62,706 nucleotides of DNA from Clostridia bacterium (GCA_017447185.1 JAFSOC010000034.1:1-62706); one strand, 5' to 3'; shown: positions 8,753 to 17,865, counted from the first letter of the stretch. A program made the numbers and translations. The notes: generated from the sequence alone by a model not told the origin.

Positions 8753-10016
8753 ATGGGTCAGCGTTGAGCATTCTCTCCAGCAGGGACATTCCGGGTTCTT
8801 CCGGCCAGATTTTGGTGCCGGCCCGGGGAGCCCGGGCTTCGGGGTCGCCTTTCAGGTGGAGGCGGCGGGCCGGGAAGAAGCGGGAGAAGGGCGGGTATTT
8901 GTCTGTCGTGGAGTTGGATGGCGAACGCGGTTTCGGGGTCAGAGTGACCTTCGGGGGTTCTGTGGGCGGCGTGGTGTCAGTAGGCTGCTCGGCGATCACC
9001 GGGGGCAGCGTCACTTCCGGGGCCGGCGGGGCCGTGAGCTCCGCCTGGGGCTGGGGCACCGGCTGCACCGGCGAAACCTCCGCGGGCTCGGCCGGTTTTT
9101 CTGTCACCAGGATAATGGGCGCTTCTGTCGTCAGCTCCGTTCCGGCGGACTCGGGATTGTTCCGGATTTTCGGCACCGGCTCCTCCGGCGGCGTCACAGG
9201 GCCTTCCGGATCCGCCGCAGGTGCAGGGGGTTCCACATAGGTTATCGCCTGGGTGTTCTCCTCCTCCGCGGGCTTTTCCGGGACCAGGGACAGGACTTCA
9301 TCTGATCCGGACTGCTGCACCGGCTGCTCCGGAGCGGGCAGGACAGGTTCCGGATCGGAAGAGGTGCCCGTCACCGGTTTTTCCGGTTCGGTGTTTTCTG
9401 TTGCTTTGGTATTGGACACCGGCTGCTCCGGTTGGACGTAGACAATGGCTGCCGCCTCCTTCACCGGTTCCTCAGGTTGGACATCCGTTGCGGCGACCGA
9501 AGTGACGGTCGTCGTTTCGGTTTTACCGGTCTGGGGCTGCTCCGGTGTCTGATGGACGATCTGGACGGCCGGATCCGGGTCGGGGTTTGTGTTTGTGTTG
9601 GTGTCTGTGTTGTTATTTGTGTTGGTGTTGGTATTGGTATTCGTGTTAGTGGTCGTATTCGTATTGGTATTCGTATTGATGGTTGTGTCGACGGTTGCTT
9701 CTTCCCTGGCCTTGGGAGGATCTGTCTCTTTGGATTCGTTGGATGAAGGGGCGGGTTTCTCTTCTTCGTCCTCGTTGGGAGAGTTCCGGTAGGAATCCGG
9801 GACTTCCACGGAGCTGAACACGGTATTGCATCCCGGGCAGTAGTATTCCCGGACCTTTACGGTTCCCCCGTCCTTTTGCACAGTGATATCCCGCTGGGCG
9901 TAGGAGCTGGCTTCATAATCGCAGTTGTCGCAGACGAAGCCGGGGGACGCGGCGATAGTTAAGGCGGGAAGCAGCAGAAGGGCTGCTGTCAGGAAGGAAA
10001 GGAGCTTGCGTTTCAT
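8751..10016 (-). CDS. Exported zinc-ribbon protein with Asn-Thr and Pro-rich repeats, 421 aa
   Basis: Signal peptide (about 1-23), then a C-x2-C (CDNC) and C-x2-C (CPGC) pair within the first 75 residues, forming a likely zinc-ribbon. This is followed by an Asn-Thr dipeptide tract (about 112-145) and a long Pro/Glu/Thr-rich region to about 380. The C-terminus is basic. Low-complexity stretches of this kind usually span the cell wall. No catalytic motif is seen. Start at 10016 is just after a TAAAAT promoter; the ribosome binding site (CGAGG) is modest. I do not recognise a family. The dipeptide tract is encoded by imperfect GTRTTG-type DNA repeats and may vary in length between strains. Confidence 0.75.
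   Translation of the reverse strand: MKRKLLSFLTAALLLLPALTIAASPGFVCDNCDYEASSYAQRDITVQKDGGTVKVREYYCPGCNTVFSSVEVPDSYRNSPNEDEEEKPAPSSNESKETDPPKAREEATVDTTINTNTNTNTTTNTNTNTNTNTNNNTDTNTNTNPDPDPAVQIVHQTPEQPQTGKTETTTVTSVAATDVQPEEPVKEAAAIVYVQPEQPVSNTKATENTEPEKPVTGTSSDPEPVLPAPEQPVQQSGSDEVLSLVPEKPAEEENTQAITYVEPPAPAADPEGPVTPPEEPVPKIRNNPESAGTELTTEAPIILVTEKPAEPAEVSPVQPVPQPQAELTAPPAPEVTLPPVIAEQPTDTTPPTEPPKVTLTPKPRSPSNSTTDKYPPFSRFFPARRLHLKGDPEARAPRAGTKIWPEEPGMSLLERMLNADP
9586..9682. repeat. Imperfect 6-bp tandem repeats encoding Asn-Thr
   Basis: Roughly 16 imperfect copies of a GTRTTG/GTATTC-type hexamer on the plus strand, read on the minus strand as alternating Asn and Thr codons of the exported protein. 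Confidence 0.75.
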
Positions 10017-10069
10017 GCTGTAAAGTACCTCGCGTAAAACTGCTTTTTAAGTTGTTCAGGGATGTGTAT

Positions 10070-10099
10070 ATTTTACGCATGAAAACGGATTGGTTGCAA
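10070..10099 (-). promoter_or_regulatory. Promoter of the exported zinc-ribbon gene
   Basis: TTGCAA (complement of 10094-10099), 18-bp spacer, TAAAAT (complement of 10070-10075). Confidence 0.5.
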
Positions 10100-10130
10100 G
10101 CACAAGATATTGTGGGTTTAAAGGAGTTAT

Positions 10131-10159
10131 TTGCCCCTTTTTTGGGGATGTGATATAAT
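10131..10159 (+). promoter_or_regulatory. Promoter of the membrane repeat protein gene
   Basis: TTGCCC (10131-10136), 17-bp spacer, TATAAT (10154-10159). The predicted start near 10166 gives a leader of about 17 nt ahead of the ATG at 10183. Confidence 0.7.
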
Positions 10160-10182
10160 CTCGCGGGAGGTTGCAGACACCG

Positions 10183-12867
10183 ATGTTAATTGATCTTACC
10201 TGTCCGGCCGAAGTTTTTTCATCAGCTTTGCCCACGGAGGAGATTCCTGCCGTGAGCCTTGCGCTGTACAACCTGAGCGACCGGGTCATCGTCAGCGTGG
10301 AGGTGACGCTGAAGCTGCTCAGCGGCAGCGGCGCGGAGAAGGAGCGCGTGGTCTACCGGGCCCGGGCGCTGAACGGCCGGCCCCACAGCACCTTCCAGAT
10401 GAACGTTCCCTGCAATCCGGTGAGCGGGGCGCGGAGCGCGGATGTGACCATCGACAAGGTATGGTTCAACGATAACGCGGTATGGCGGCGGGAGAACAGT
10501 TCCTCCGTCGAATATACCAGCAACGCCCTGCCCGTAAGCAAGGCCCTGACGAACCTGCAGTTCGTAGCCGGCGAAACGGCGGTGGGTTTCCCCAGCCAGC
10601 AGGACGGCCTCTGGGTCTGCGTCTGCGGACGGCCGAACCCGGACAGCGAGGAATACTGCGCCCGGTGCCGGCGGGAGAAAAGCCTGCTCTTCACCCGGTA
10701 CAACCGGGAAGCGGTGGAAAAGCAGATCGCCCAGCGGGAAAAGCAGCTGGAATTGAGCACCCGGAGCGTCCGCGAGGACACCGCCCGGATGCAGCGCATC
10801 CGGGAAGAGGAATATGAACAGAAACAGCGCAGGAAGACGCGGCGGTGGCGCCTGGCCATTTTCATTCCCGTCTGCGCGTTCATCGCAGCGTTTCACCTGG
10901 GGTTCTCCCACCCCATGCTGCAGCTCTTCGCGGCGGACAAGGCCATCTCCGAGAAGCACTGGGAAAACGCGGAGCATTCCCTGAAAATCCTGGGATCCTT
11001 CCCCGGCGCGGAGCGGAAGCTGAAGGAAGTCCGCCGGGCCATGGCCATGGAAAAGGCGGACAACGCCCAGACGGCAGAACAGATGAAGGCAGCAGCGGAA
11101 AACCTGCGGGCCCTGGAGGAGGATCCGGAAGCTATACAGCGGGCGGAAGAGCTGGACCTGAAGCGTGCTGAAAACGCCATGGAGACCGGGGACACGGAAG
11201 CCGCCCGGGAAGCCGTGGAGATTTTCCCGGAGGAGGATCCCCGGCGGATTGCCATTGAAAACGAATGTCTGTATATAGAAGCAAAGGCGCAGATGGCTGC
11301 CGGGGACTATGAGCTCGCCCGGGAAGCCTTCCTGCTGCTTTACGGCAACCCCGCCTTCCCGGACACGGGAACCCTGGCGGCGGAATGCGTATACCTACCG
11401 GCGATGGAACTGCTGGAGCAAGGAAAATATGACGACGCCATCCAGGAGATGAGCCGGATCCCGGACTACGCCCCGAGCCGCACGGCAATCCTGGAATGCC
11501 ACTACCGGAAAGCCCAGGAAGCGGAATCCCTGGGCGACCTGGAGACCGCCAGCGCCGAGTACCTGATGGCCGGTCCGTATGAGGATGCGGAAGCGAAGAC
11601 CCAGGAAACGGTGTTCCTGCTGGCAGAGGAAAAATTTGCCGCAGGGGAAACCGCAGCAGCCCGGTCCCTCTATGCCTCCATCCCGGGATATCCCCCAGCG
11701 ATGGAGAAGGAAAAGGAAACCACGCTGATCATCGCGAAGGAAGCGATGGACAACCAGGAATACGAGCTGGCGGCGGAGTTGCTGGACACCCTGCCGGAAG
11801 GCTACGGCGACGCGGACGAGCTGATCCCCCGGGCAGCCTACCTGGCGGGCAGCGATGCCAGCCGGAGGAAAGACTGGGAGAAGGCGGTCAGCTTCCTGGA
11901 GCAGGCCGGGGATTACCGGGACGCCCCCAGCATGCTGGAGAAGGCGCTGGAGAGCCTGTGCAAAGCCAGGCTGGACGACGGGGACGGCGCAGGAGCGCTG
12001 GAAATTATTCCCCGCATCACCCACAGCAAATACTACAAAGAATATAAAATGGAAGCGGAATACCTGGACGCCATGGCGCAGATCACCCTGGGCGGGGATC
12101 CGGCGGAGCTGCAGAAGCGGTTTGAAGCCCTGGGCAGCTACAGGGATGCCGCCGACCGGGCAAAGCAGATGATCTACGCCCGGGCCATGAACGCGGAAGC
12201 CCTGGACGAGATTCTCACTGCGGCGAAGCTGTATGAGGAAGCCGGGAACTACCGGGACGCGAAGGCCAGGAGCCGGGACCTGTACGACAGCTACTACGGA
12301 GGGCTGGCGGAAAAAGTGAAGGCGGCCATGGACAGCGGGGATTACCCGCTGGCGGTCACCCTGCTGGAGACCATCGACAGGGAAGCATTGCCGGAGCAGT
12401 ATAAGAGCCTGCGGGAAGATTATGAGACCGCGTGCATCAGCGCGGGAGAGAAACTCTACCAGGCCGGAAGGCCCTATGAAGCGGCCCAGTATTTCCGCCT
12501 GGTGAAGGATGAAAGGAAAACGAAGAAATGGCTGAACGGAGCCTGCTACAGGATCATCGGGCAGTGGAAGAATAAGGAAGGGGAAATCCAGGCCGAGTTC
12601 CGGGAGGACAGCACCTGCGAGATCGCAGGAGAAGCCTTCGTCTTCCTGGTCTCCGACAGCTACACCCTGAAAACCGAAAAAGAAGGAGAAATGGAAACCA
12701 CCTTCCGCATCTCCAACTTAACGGATGAAAGACTGACCCTGAGGGATATGAGGGAAGGGCATACAGAAGTCTACGAGCTCACAAGGGTAGGAGCCGAAAC
12801 AGAAGCCGAAAAAGAAACCGAAGAAGAACCCGAAGCCGAAAAGGAAAGCTTCGAAGTCCAGGAGTGA
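10183..12867 (+). CDS. Membrane protein with zinc ribbon and TPR-like repeats, 894 aa
   Basis: N-terminal beta-rich domain (about 1-125), zinc ribbon CVCGRPNPDSEEYCARC (about 146-162), coiled coil, one transmembrane helix (about 220-242), then many helical repeats of the A..LY..AG.YRDA type to about residue 800. A small beta domain and an acidic Glu-rich tail follow. Repeats of this type usually serve as protein-interaction scaffolds. The N-terminal domain and zinc ribbon would be cytoplasmic and the repeats extracellular, or the reverse; I cannot decide. The ATG at 10183 has GGGAGG 12 nt upstream; a TTG at 10171 abuts that motif and is less likely. No named function. Confidence 0.8.
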   Translation: MLIDLTCPAEVFSSALPTEEIPAVSLALYNLSDRVIVSVEVTLKLLSGSGAEKERVVYRARALNGRPHSTFQMNVPCNPVSGARSADVTIDKVWFNDNAVWRRENSSSVEYTSNALPVSKALTNLQFVAGETAVGFPSQQDGLWVCVCGRPNPDSEEYCARCRREKSLLFTRYNREAVEKQIAQREKQLELSTRSVREDTARMQRIREEEYEQKQRRKTRRWRLAIFIPVCAFIAAFHLGFSHPMLQLFAADKAISEKHWENAEHSLKILGSFPGAERKLKEVRRAMAMEKADNAQTAEQMKAAAENLRALEEDPEAIQRAEELDLKRAENAMETGDTEAAREAVEIFPEEDPRRIAIENECLYIEAKAQMAAGDYELAREAFLLLYGNPAFPDTGTLAAECVYLPAMELLEQGKYDDAIQEMSRIPDYAPSRTAILECHYRKAQEAESLGDLETASAEYLMAGPYEDAEAKTQETVFLLAEEKFAAGETAAARSLYASIPGYPPAMEKEKETTLIIAKEAMDNQEYELAAELLDTLPEGYGDADELIPRAAYLAGSDASRRKDWEKAVSFLEQAGDYRDAPSMLEKALESLCKARLDDGDGAGALEIIPRITHSKYYKEYKMEAEYLDAMAQITLGGDPAELQKRFEALGSYRDAADRAKQMIYARAMNAEALDEILTAAKLYEEAGNYRDAKARSRDLYDSYYGGLAEKVKAAMDSGDYPLAVTLLETIDREALPEQYKSLREDYETACISAGEKLYQAGRPYEAAQYFRLVKDERKTKKWLNGACYRIIGQWKNKEGEIQAEFREDSTCEIAGEAFVFLVSDSYTLKTEKEGEMETTFRISNLTDERLTLRDMREGHTEVYELTRVGAETEAEKETEEEPEAEKESFEVQE

Positions 12868-12884
12868 GCCAGGGGGACGGTTCC
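12868..12884. repeat. GGGACGGTT-type repeat fragment, copy 5
   Basis: Short fragment GCCAGGGGGACGGTTCC directly after the stop codon of the repeat-protein gene. It matches the left end of copy 6. Confidence 0.6.
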
Positions 12885-12916
12885 AAATACTAAACTTTTC
12901 AGGAAACGGTGGAAGA

Positions 12917-14224
12917 ATGGAGAAGCGGAGAAGGATCACCGAGCTGGACGGGCTGCGGGTCATCATGATCTTCATTGTCAGCTGGTACCACATCTGGCAA
13001 CAGAGCTGGCTCACCCCCTATATCTCCATCCCATCTTTAAACATCTGGTGGTCCCTGGACTGGCTGGTGCGCAGCGGCTACGTCTGGGTGGACGGGACGG
13101 TGCTGCTGAGCGCCTTCCTTTTATACCTGCCTCTTGCACGACAGGAAGGCCGGGGAACCATCGATAACCCCAGCGACTTCTATTTCCGGAAGGCCAAACG
13201 CCTGCTGCCCGGATTCTGGTTCATCATCCTGGTGTTCTTCTTCGCCATGTGCCTGCCCTTTAATCTCTACCGCGGGGACGGCCCCTACATGGTGAAGGAT
13301 CTCTTCACCCACTTCACCCTGATCTTCCCCTTCTGGCGGGATACCTATATCTGGACGCCCCTGGGCGCCGCCCCCTGGACCCTGAGCCTCGTGGCCCAGG
13401 GCTACCTGCTGTTCCCCCTGATCGCCAAGGGAATGAAAAAGCATCCGGGCATCACCCTGGGCACCCTGGTGCTGCTGAGCTTCGGCTTCAGAAGCTGGTG
13501 CATCTGGGGCATGACGGATTATTCCATGGTGGTGAACTGCCTGGCCAACTTCCTGGATGTCTACGCCATAGGGTTCGGGGCGGCGATGGTGTTCAGCAAA
13601 TTGGAGAGGTTGTGGGCGGACCAGGGGGACGGTTCCAGTGGTCCCCTTGCAGGGGACCGCGGTGAAACCGTCCCCGCTGATCCGCGCGTGACTTCTGCTT
13701 ATTCGCGGAAACGTGCGGCTGCCGTACAGATCATTGCTACAATCATCTTCATCGGTTGTGTCGTCGGGGTATGCGAGATGCTGAAACTCCAGGCCCGGTC
13801 CTCCGGGCAGGAGATGCTGCAGAGGAACCAGATGATGTACCGGCCGGTGTTCGCCCTGGGCTTCGCCGGGATGGTGCTCTCGGCGCCCTTCATGTGGAAG
13901 CCGCTGCGGTGGCTGCTGGGGAATAAGGTGATGGTCTTCCTGAGCACCGTCAGCATGAGCTACTACCTGATCCACCAGACCCTGGCCGTGCACCTGAAGC
14001 GGCTGGGCTGGCCCCCCTCCGTCAGCGACACCCCGAACACCGTGGGCGAGCAGCCCTGGCAATGGCAGTATTCCCTGGCAGCCTTTGGATTATCGCTGGC
14101 TGCCGCGATCCTGGTGACGTATGGAGTCGAAAAGCCTGTAGGCAAGTGGATGCAGAAAATAAAGGACCGCAAACAGTGTCATCCTGAGCAAGGGCGTCAG
14201 CCCGCGTCGAAGGATCCCCGGTGA
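12917..14224 (+). CDS. Acyltransferase family 3 membrane protein, 435 aa, interrupted by a repeat
   Basis: OafA/acyltransferase-3-type integral membrane enzyme, which normally O-acylates surface polysaccharide, peptidoglycan or lipids. It has the N-terminal signature ELDGLRVIMIFIVSWYH followed by about ten hydrophobic segments. Two oddities are visible. Residues about 235-255 are encoded by a complete palindromic repeat (13621-13677) that keeps the frame open in a cytoplasmic or periplasmic loop. The last 15 or so residues come from a second repeat family (14177-14217) that supplies the stop codon. The original C-terminus may therefore have been replaced. Ribosome binding site GGTGGAAG precedes the ATG at 12917. 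Activity after these insertions is uncertain. Confidence 0.85.
   Translation: MEKRRRITELDGLRVIMIFIVSWYHIWQQSWLTPYISIPSLNIWWSLDWLVRSGYVWVDGTVLLSAFLLYLPLARQEGRGTIDNPSDFYFRKAKRLLPGFWFIILVFFFAMCLPFNLYRGDGPYMVKDLFTHFTLIFPFWRDTYIWTPLGAAPWTLSLVAQGYLLFPLIAKGMKKHPGITLGTLVLLSFGFRSWCIWGMTDYSMVVNCLANFLDVYAIGFGAAMVFSKLERLWADQGDGSSGPLAGDRGETVPADPRVTSAYSRKRAAAVQIIATIIFIGCVVGVCEMLKLQARSSGQEMLQRNQMMYRPVFALGFAGMVLSAPFMWKPLRWLLGNKVMVFLSTVSMSYYLIHQTLAVHLKRLGWPPSVSDTPNTVGEQPWQWQYSLAAFGLSLAAAILVTYGVEKPVGKWMQKIKDRKQCHPEQGRQPASKDPR
13621..13677. repeat. GGGACGGTT-type palindrome inside a coding region, copy 6
   Basis: Outer arms GGGGACGGTT (13625-13634) and its complement (13666-13675), inner arms GGTCCCC (13640-13646) and GGGGACC (13652-13658). 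Complete hairpin form. It is read in frame within the acyltransferase gene. Confidence 0.85.
14177..14217. repeat. GTCATCCTGAGC...GAAGGATCC repeat, copy 1
   Basis: Begins TGTCATCCTGAGC and ends GTCGAAGGATCC, an imperfect palindrome. Its complement appears at 42874-42909. It forms the 3' end of the acyltransferase reading frame. Confidence 0.75.
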
Positions 14225-14255
14225 TTCCAAAGCGTAAAGAATAATCCGCATCGCC

Positions 14256-14290
14256 CACGTTGTCATCCCGACCAACGTGGAGGGATCTCT
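14256..14290. repeat. GTCATCC-type repeat, copy 2
   Basis: CACGTTGTCATCCCGACCAACGTGGAGGGATCTC contains inverted CACGTTG/CAACGTG ends and the TGTCATCC start of the family. Located between the acyltransferase and the AraC-type regulator. Confidence 0.6.
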
Positions 14291-14345
14291 TTGTGCACTT
14301 CTCAACATCTCATGTGACAATCTGTCACGAAAAACAATACAACCG

Positions 14346-14374
14346 TTGACAAATAATGCGAAAGCGCCTATACT
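14346..14374 (+). promoter_or_regulatory. Promoter of the AraC-family regulator
   Basis: TTGACA (14346-14351), 17-bp spacer, TATACT (14369-14374): near-consensus. Confidence 0.85.
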
Positions 14375-14421
14375 TTACTCTGTATTTGTCAAATTTGGTA
14401 ATTTTTTATGGAGGAAGTGCC

Positions 14422-15327
14422 ATGAATTCGTATCTGCTCACGAATGTTCCGGAAAAACTGTCCTCCCTTGCGGTCGAGGGGACCCACAAGCCCGGGAGCC
14501 TCACCCAGGCCAGCGGCGCGTGGATCACTGCCGCAGGCGCTTTTGTGCTGGAGAAGGGGAACTACCCCCTGAACCCGCATGATCAATGGGTCTGGCTGGC
14601 CGTGGAGCGCGGCTCCATCGTCCTGACCTGGAACCAGCATGAGCTGGAGCTTTCCGCGGGAAGCACCTGCTTCCTCCCCGGCGGCAACGCGCCCGCCTCC
14701 ATCGGCACGGACGAGCAGACCCGCTGCCTGTGGATCGCGCTGGAAGGTCCCCTGAGCCCCATGGTGGTACGGAAGATGGGCGCCCTGCTGCACATGCCCC
14801 TGAAACAGGGAGCCCTGCCGAGCCAGATTTACCTCGCCGAGCAGATTGTGCAGGTCATCGTCCGCCACTCCGGCACCGCCGACGCCACCTACCAGCTGCA
14901 ACACCTGATGTACGGCATGATCGCCTCCCACTGGGGCCAGCCCGTGGCCATGGACGCCATGCTCTCCCATGAGATCGCCAAGGTCGTGGATACCCTCCGC
15001 GCCAATCAGTATAAAGACAACTTCTCCCTGGCGGATATGGCCGCCATCTCCCGGATGCCGATGGAAACCTTCCGCAAACGCTTCGTGGCGGAAGTGGGCA
15101 TGCCGCCCCTGAGCTACGTGCTCCACTGCAAGATGGAGCGGGCGAAGGAGCTGCTGCGGGACCAGAACTGTTCCGTCCGCCAGGCCGGCGCCGAAGTGGG
15201 CATGCAGGATCCCTACCACTTCTCCAAGCAGTTCAAGCACATCGTGGGGATTTCCCCCAGCGCCTTCATGAAGCAGGCCTCCGTGCCCAGCGCGACGATC
15301 CGCGGCGTGGCACCGAAGAAAAAATAA
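14422..15327 (+). CDS. AraC-family transcriptional regulator, 301 aa
   Basis: N-terminal cupin-like sensor domain (about 30-110, with the IVLTWNQHELELSAGSTCFLPGG segment) and a C-terminal pair of helix-turn-helix motifs (about 185-285). The second motif, MQDPYHFSKQFKHIVGISPSAF, is the hallmark of AraC/XylS proteins. Such regulators usually bind a sugar or related ligand and activate nearby transport or catabolic genes; no obvious target lies next to it. The ATG at 14422 follows GGAGG; an upstream ATG at 14356 would lie before the predicted transcription start. It has its own promoter and terminator, so it is monocistronic. Confidence 0.92.
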   Translation: MNSYLLTNVPEKLSSLAVEGTHKPGSLTQASGAWITAAGAFVLEKGNYPLNPHDQWVWLAVERGSIVLTWNQHELELSAGSTCFLPGGNAPASIGTDEQTRCLWIALEGPLSPMVVRKMGALLHMPLKQGALPSQIYLAEQIVQVIVRHSGTADATYQLQHLMYGMIASHWGQPVAMDAMLSHEIAKVVDTLRANQYKDNFSLADMAAISRMPMETFRKRFVAEVGMPPLSYVLHCKMERAKELLRDQNCSVRQAGAEVGMQDPYHFSKQFKHIVGISPSAFMKQASVPSATIRGVAPKKK

Positions 15328-15336
15328 AAGAGATTC

Positions 15337-15367
15337 AAAACGGGGTGTCGGTAGACACCCCGTTTTT
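15337..15367 (+). terminator. Terminator of the AraC-family gene
   Basis: CGGGGTGTC (15341-15349), GGTA loop, GACACCCCG (15354-15362), then five Ts. Confidence 0.9.
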
Positions 15368-15381
15368 ATATTTTCATTCTT

Positions 15382-15409
15382 TTGACAAAACGCCTTCTTA
15401 TGCTATAAT
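15382..15409 (+). promoter_or_regulatory. Promoter of leuS
   Basis: TTGACA (15382-15387), 16-bp spacer, TATAAT (15404-15409). The start near 15416 leaves about 26 nt of leader, which excludes a T-box. Confidence 0.85.
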
Positions 15410-15441
15410 TGCTTCATTATTTAATGAATCAGGTGAAGGGC

Positions 15442-17865
15442 ATGGAGCACATTTACGACCCGAAGACGATTGAACCGAAATGGCAGAAATACTGGGAGGA
15501 GCATGAAACGTTCAAAACGGACGTGCATGACTTCAGCCGGCCGAAATTCTACGCCCTGGATATGTTCCCGTATCCCAGCGGCGTGGGCCTGCACGCGGGC
15601 CATCCGGAAGGCTACACAGCGACGGATATCGTCAGCCGGATGAAGCGGATGCAGGGCTACAACGTGCTGCACCCCATGGGATACGACAGCTTCGGCCTGC
15701 CGGCGGAGCAGTATGCCATCTCCACCGGCAACCATCCGGAAGGATTCACGGCGCAGAACATCGCCACCTTCTCGAAGCAGCTGAAGGAGCTGGGCTTCGA
15801 CTATGACTGGAGCAAGATGATCGCCACCAGCGACCCGGAATTCTACCGCTGGACCCAGTGGATCTTCAAGCAGCTGTACCTGGACGGATACGCCCAGTAT
15901 ATCGACATGCCCGTGAACTGGTGCGAAGAGCTGGGCACCGTGCTGTCCAATGACGAAGTCATCGACGGCAAGAGCGAGCGCGGCGGCTACCCGGTGGTCC
16001 GCAAGAACATGAAGCAGTGGGTCATCAACCAGCCCGCCTTCGCGGAAAAACTGCTGGAGGGCCTGGAGGAAATCGACTGGCCGGAAAGCACCAAGGACAT
16101 GCAGCGCCACTGGATCGGCAAGAGCGAGGGCGTTGAAGTAAAATTCCAGATCGTCGGCGGCGGCGAGTTCAGCATCTTCACCACCTGTATCGAGACGATT
16201 TACGGCATCACCTTCATGGTGCTGGCCCCCGACGGGCAGCTGGTGCAGGACCTCATGCCCCGCATCCGGAACCAGGAGGAAGTCAAGGCCTATATCGAGG
16301 AGACCCGCAAGAAGAACGATATGGACCGCACCGAGCTCAACAAGGGCAAAACCGGCTGCCGCCTGGAAGGCGTCAAGTGCATTAACCCGGTCAACGGCAA
16401 GGAAGCGGAGCTGTTCATCGGCGACTTCGTCCTGGCCAGCTACGGCACCGGCGCGGTCATGGCCGTTCCGAGCCACGACCAGCGCGACTTTGAATACGCC
16501 ACGGCCCATAACATCCCCATGATCCAGGTTATTTCCGGCGCGGACGTGAGCGAGCACGCCTTCGAGAAGCACGACTACCTGGGCAAGGGCTGCAAACTCA
16601 TCAACAGCGAAGAGTTCACCGGCCTGACCGTGGAGGAAGCCAAGGAAGCCATCACCGCGAAGCTGGAGAAGATGGGCGTGGCCAAGCGCACCGTCAACTA
16701 CCACTTCCGCGAGTGGATCTTCGCCCGCCAGCGCTACTGGGGCGAGCCCGTGCCGGTGGTGCACACGGAAGACGGAAAGATCTTCCCCCTCCCGGATGAC
16801 GAGCTGCCGCTGGTGCTCCCCGAGCTGGAGGACTATAAAGGACAGAACGGCAAAGCGCCCCTGGAGAACGCCACCGAGTGGAAGCAGTACGACCGCCACG
16901 GCGTGAAGGGCAAGCGGGAAACCAGCACCATGCCCGGCAGCGCCGGCAGCAGCTGGTACTACATGCGCTACATCGATCCCCACAACAGTGAAACCTTCGC
17001 GGACTATGAGCTGCTGAAGCACTGGCTGCCGGTGGATCTGTACATCGGCGGACCGGAGCACGCCGTGGGCCACCTGATGTACAGCCGCATCTGGAACCGC
17101 TACCTCTACGACAAGGGCCTGAGCCCCGTAAAAGAGCCCTTCAAGAAGCTGGTGCACCAGGGCATGATCCTGGGCGAGAACGGCATCAAGATGGGCAAGC
17201 GCTTCCCGAAATACGTGGTGAACCCCAGTGACATCGTGAACCAGTACGGCGCGGACACCCTCCGCCTGTATGAAATGTTCATGGGCCCGCTGGAAGTCTC
17301 CAAACCCTGGAGCCCCCAGGGCGTGGAAGGCGCAAGGAAATTCCTGAACCGGGTCTGGACCTTCTTCACGAATGAGGACAACTGGACCAAAGAGAACGAC
17401 GGCGCCCTGGACCGGGTCTTCCACCAGACGGTGAAGAAGGTTTCCGGCGACTTCGAAAGCCTGGGCTTCAACACGGCCATCTCCCAGATGATGATCTTTG
17501 TGAACGCCTGCTACAAGAACGGCACCTGCCCGAAGGCCTATGCCGAAGATTTCGTGAAGATGCTCAGCTGCATCTGCCCGCACATCGGCGAGGAAATGTG
17601 GCAGATCCTGGGCCACGAAGGCAGCCTGGCCCTCGAGCCCTGGCCCACATGGGACGAGGAAAAGATTAAGGAAGACACGATCCAGATCCCCGTCCAGGTC
17701 AACGGCAAGGTAAGAGCCACGGTGGATGTGGGCGTGGAAGAAGGGCAGGAAGCTGTCCTCGAAAAAGCCCACCAGATGAAGAACGTCCAGACCTACACCG
17801 AAGGCAAGACGATTGTGAAGGAAATCTACGTCAAAGGCAGAATTGTCAATATCGTGGTCAAGTAA
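15442..17865 (+). CDS. leuS: Leucine--tRNA ligase, 807 aa
   Basis: Class Ia synthetase that charges tRNA-Leu. HIGH-type motif HAGH at residues 51-54 within PYPSGVGLHAGHPEGYTATD. The CP1 editing domain (about 220-400) is present, including a YGTGAVMAVPSHDQRD segment. The tRNA-binding C-terminal domain is complete. The position of the KMSKS loop reads KMGKR (from K583) and is followed by FPKYVVNPSD instead of the usual SKGNVVNP. Length matches bacterial LeuRS. The ATG at 15442 is preferred because AGGTGA precedes it and because earlier in-frame codons lie at or before the transcription start. Confidence 0.97.
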   Translation: MEHIYDPKTIEPKWQKYWEEHETFKTDVHDFSRPKFYALDMFPYPSGVGLHAGHPEGYTATDIVSRMKRMQGYNVLHPMGYDSFGLPAEQYAISTGNHPEGFTAQNIATFSKQLKELGFDYDWSKMIATSDPEFYRWTQWIFKQLYLDGYAQYIDMPVNWCEELGTVLSNDEVIDGKSERGGYPVVRKNMKQWVINQPAFAEKLLEGLEEIDWPESTKDMQRHWIGKSEGVEVKFQIVGGGEFSIFTTCIETIYGITFMVLAPDGQLVQDLMPRIRNQEEVKAYIEETRKKNDMDRTELNKGKTGCRLEGVKCINPVNGKEAELFIGDFVLASYGTGAVMAVPSHDQRDFEYATAHNIPMIQVISGADVSEHAFEKHDYLGKGCKLINSEEFTGLTVEEAKEAITAKLEKMGVAKRTVNYHFREWIFARQRYWGEPVPVVHTEDGKIFPLPDDELPLVLPELEDYKGQNGKAPLENATEWKQYDRHGVKGKRETSTMPGSAGSSWYYMRYIDPHNSETFADYELLKHWLPVDLYIGGPEHAVGHLMYSRIWNRYLYDKGLSPVKEPFKKLVHQGMILGENGIKMGKRFPKYVVNPSDIVNQYGADTLRLYEMFMGPLEVSKPWSPQGVEGARKFLNRVWTFFTNEDNWTKENDGALDRVFHQTVKKVSGDFESLGFNTAISQMMIFVNACYKNGTCPKAYAEDFVKMLSCICPHIGEEMWQILGHEGSLALEPWPTWDEEKIKEDTIQIPVQVNGKVRATVDVGVEEGQEAVLEKAHQMKNVQTYTEGKTIVKEIYVKGRIVNIVVK

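Noticed and set aside
9586-9682. CRISPR-like array
   Set aside because: The repeats are short, contiguous and in frame within a coding gene, with no spacers. No other spaced direct repeats suggesting CRISPR were seen.
15410-15441. T-box leader for leuS or asnS
   Set aside because: The leuS leader is only about 26 nt and the asnS gap is 21 bp, too short for a T-box with its specifier loop and terminator.
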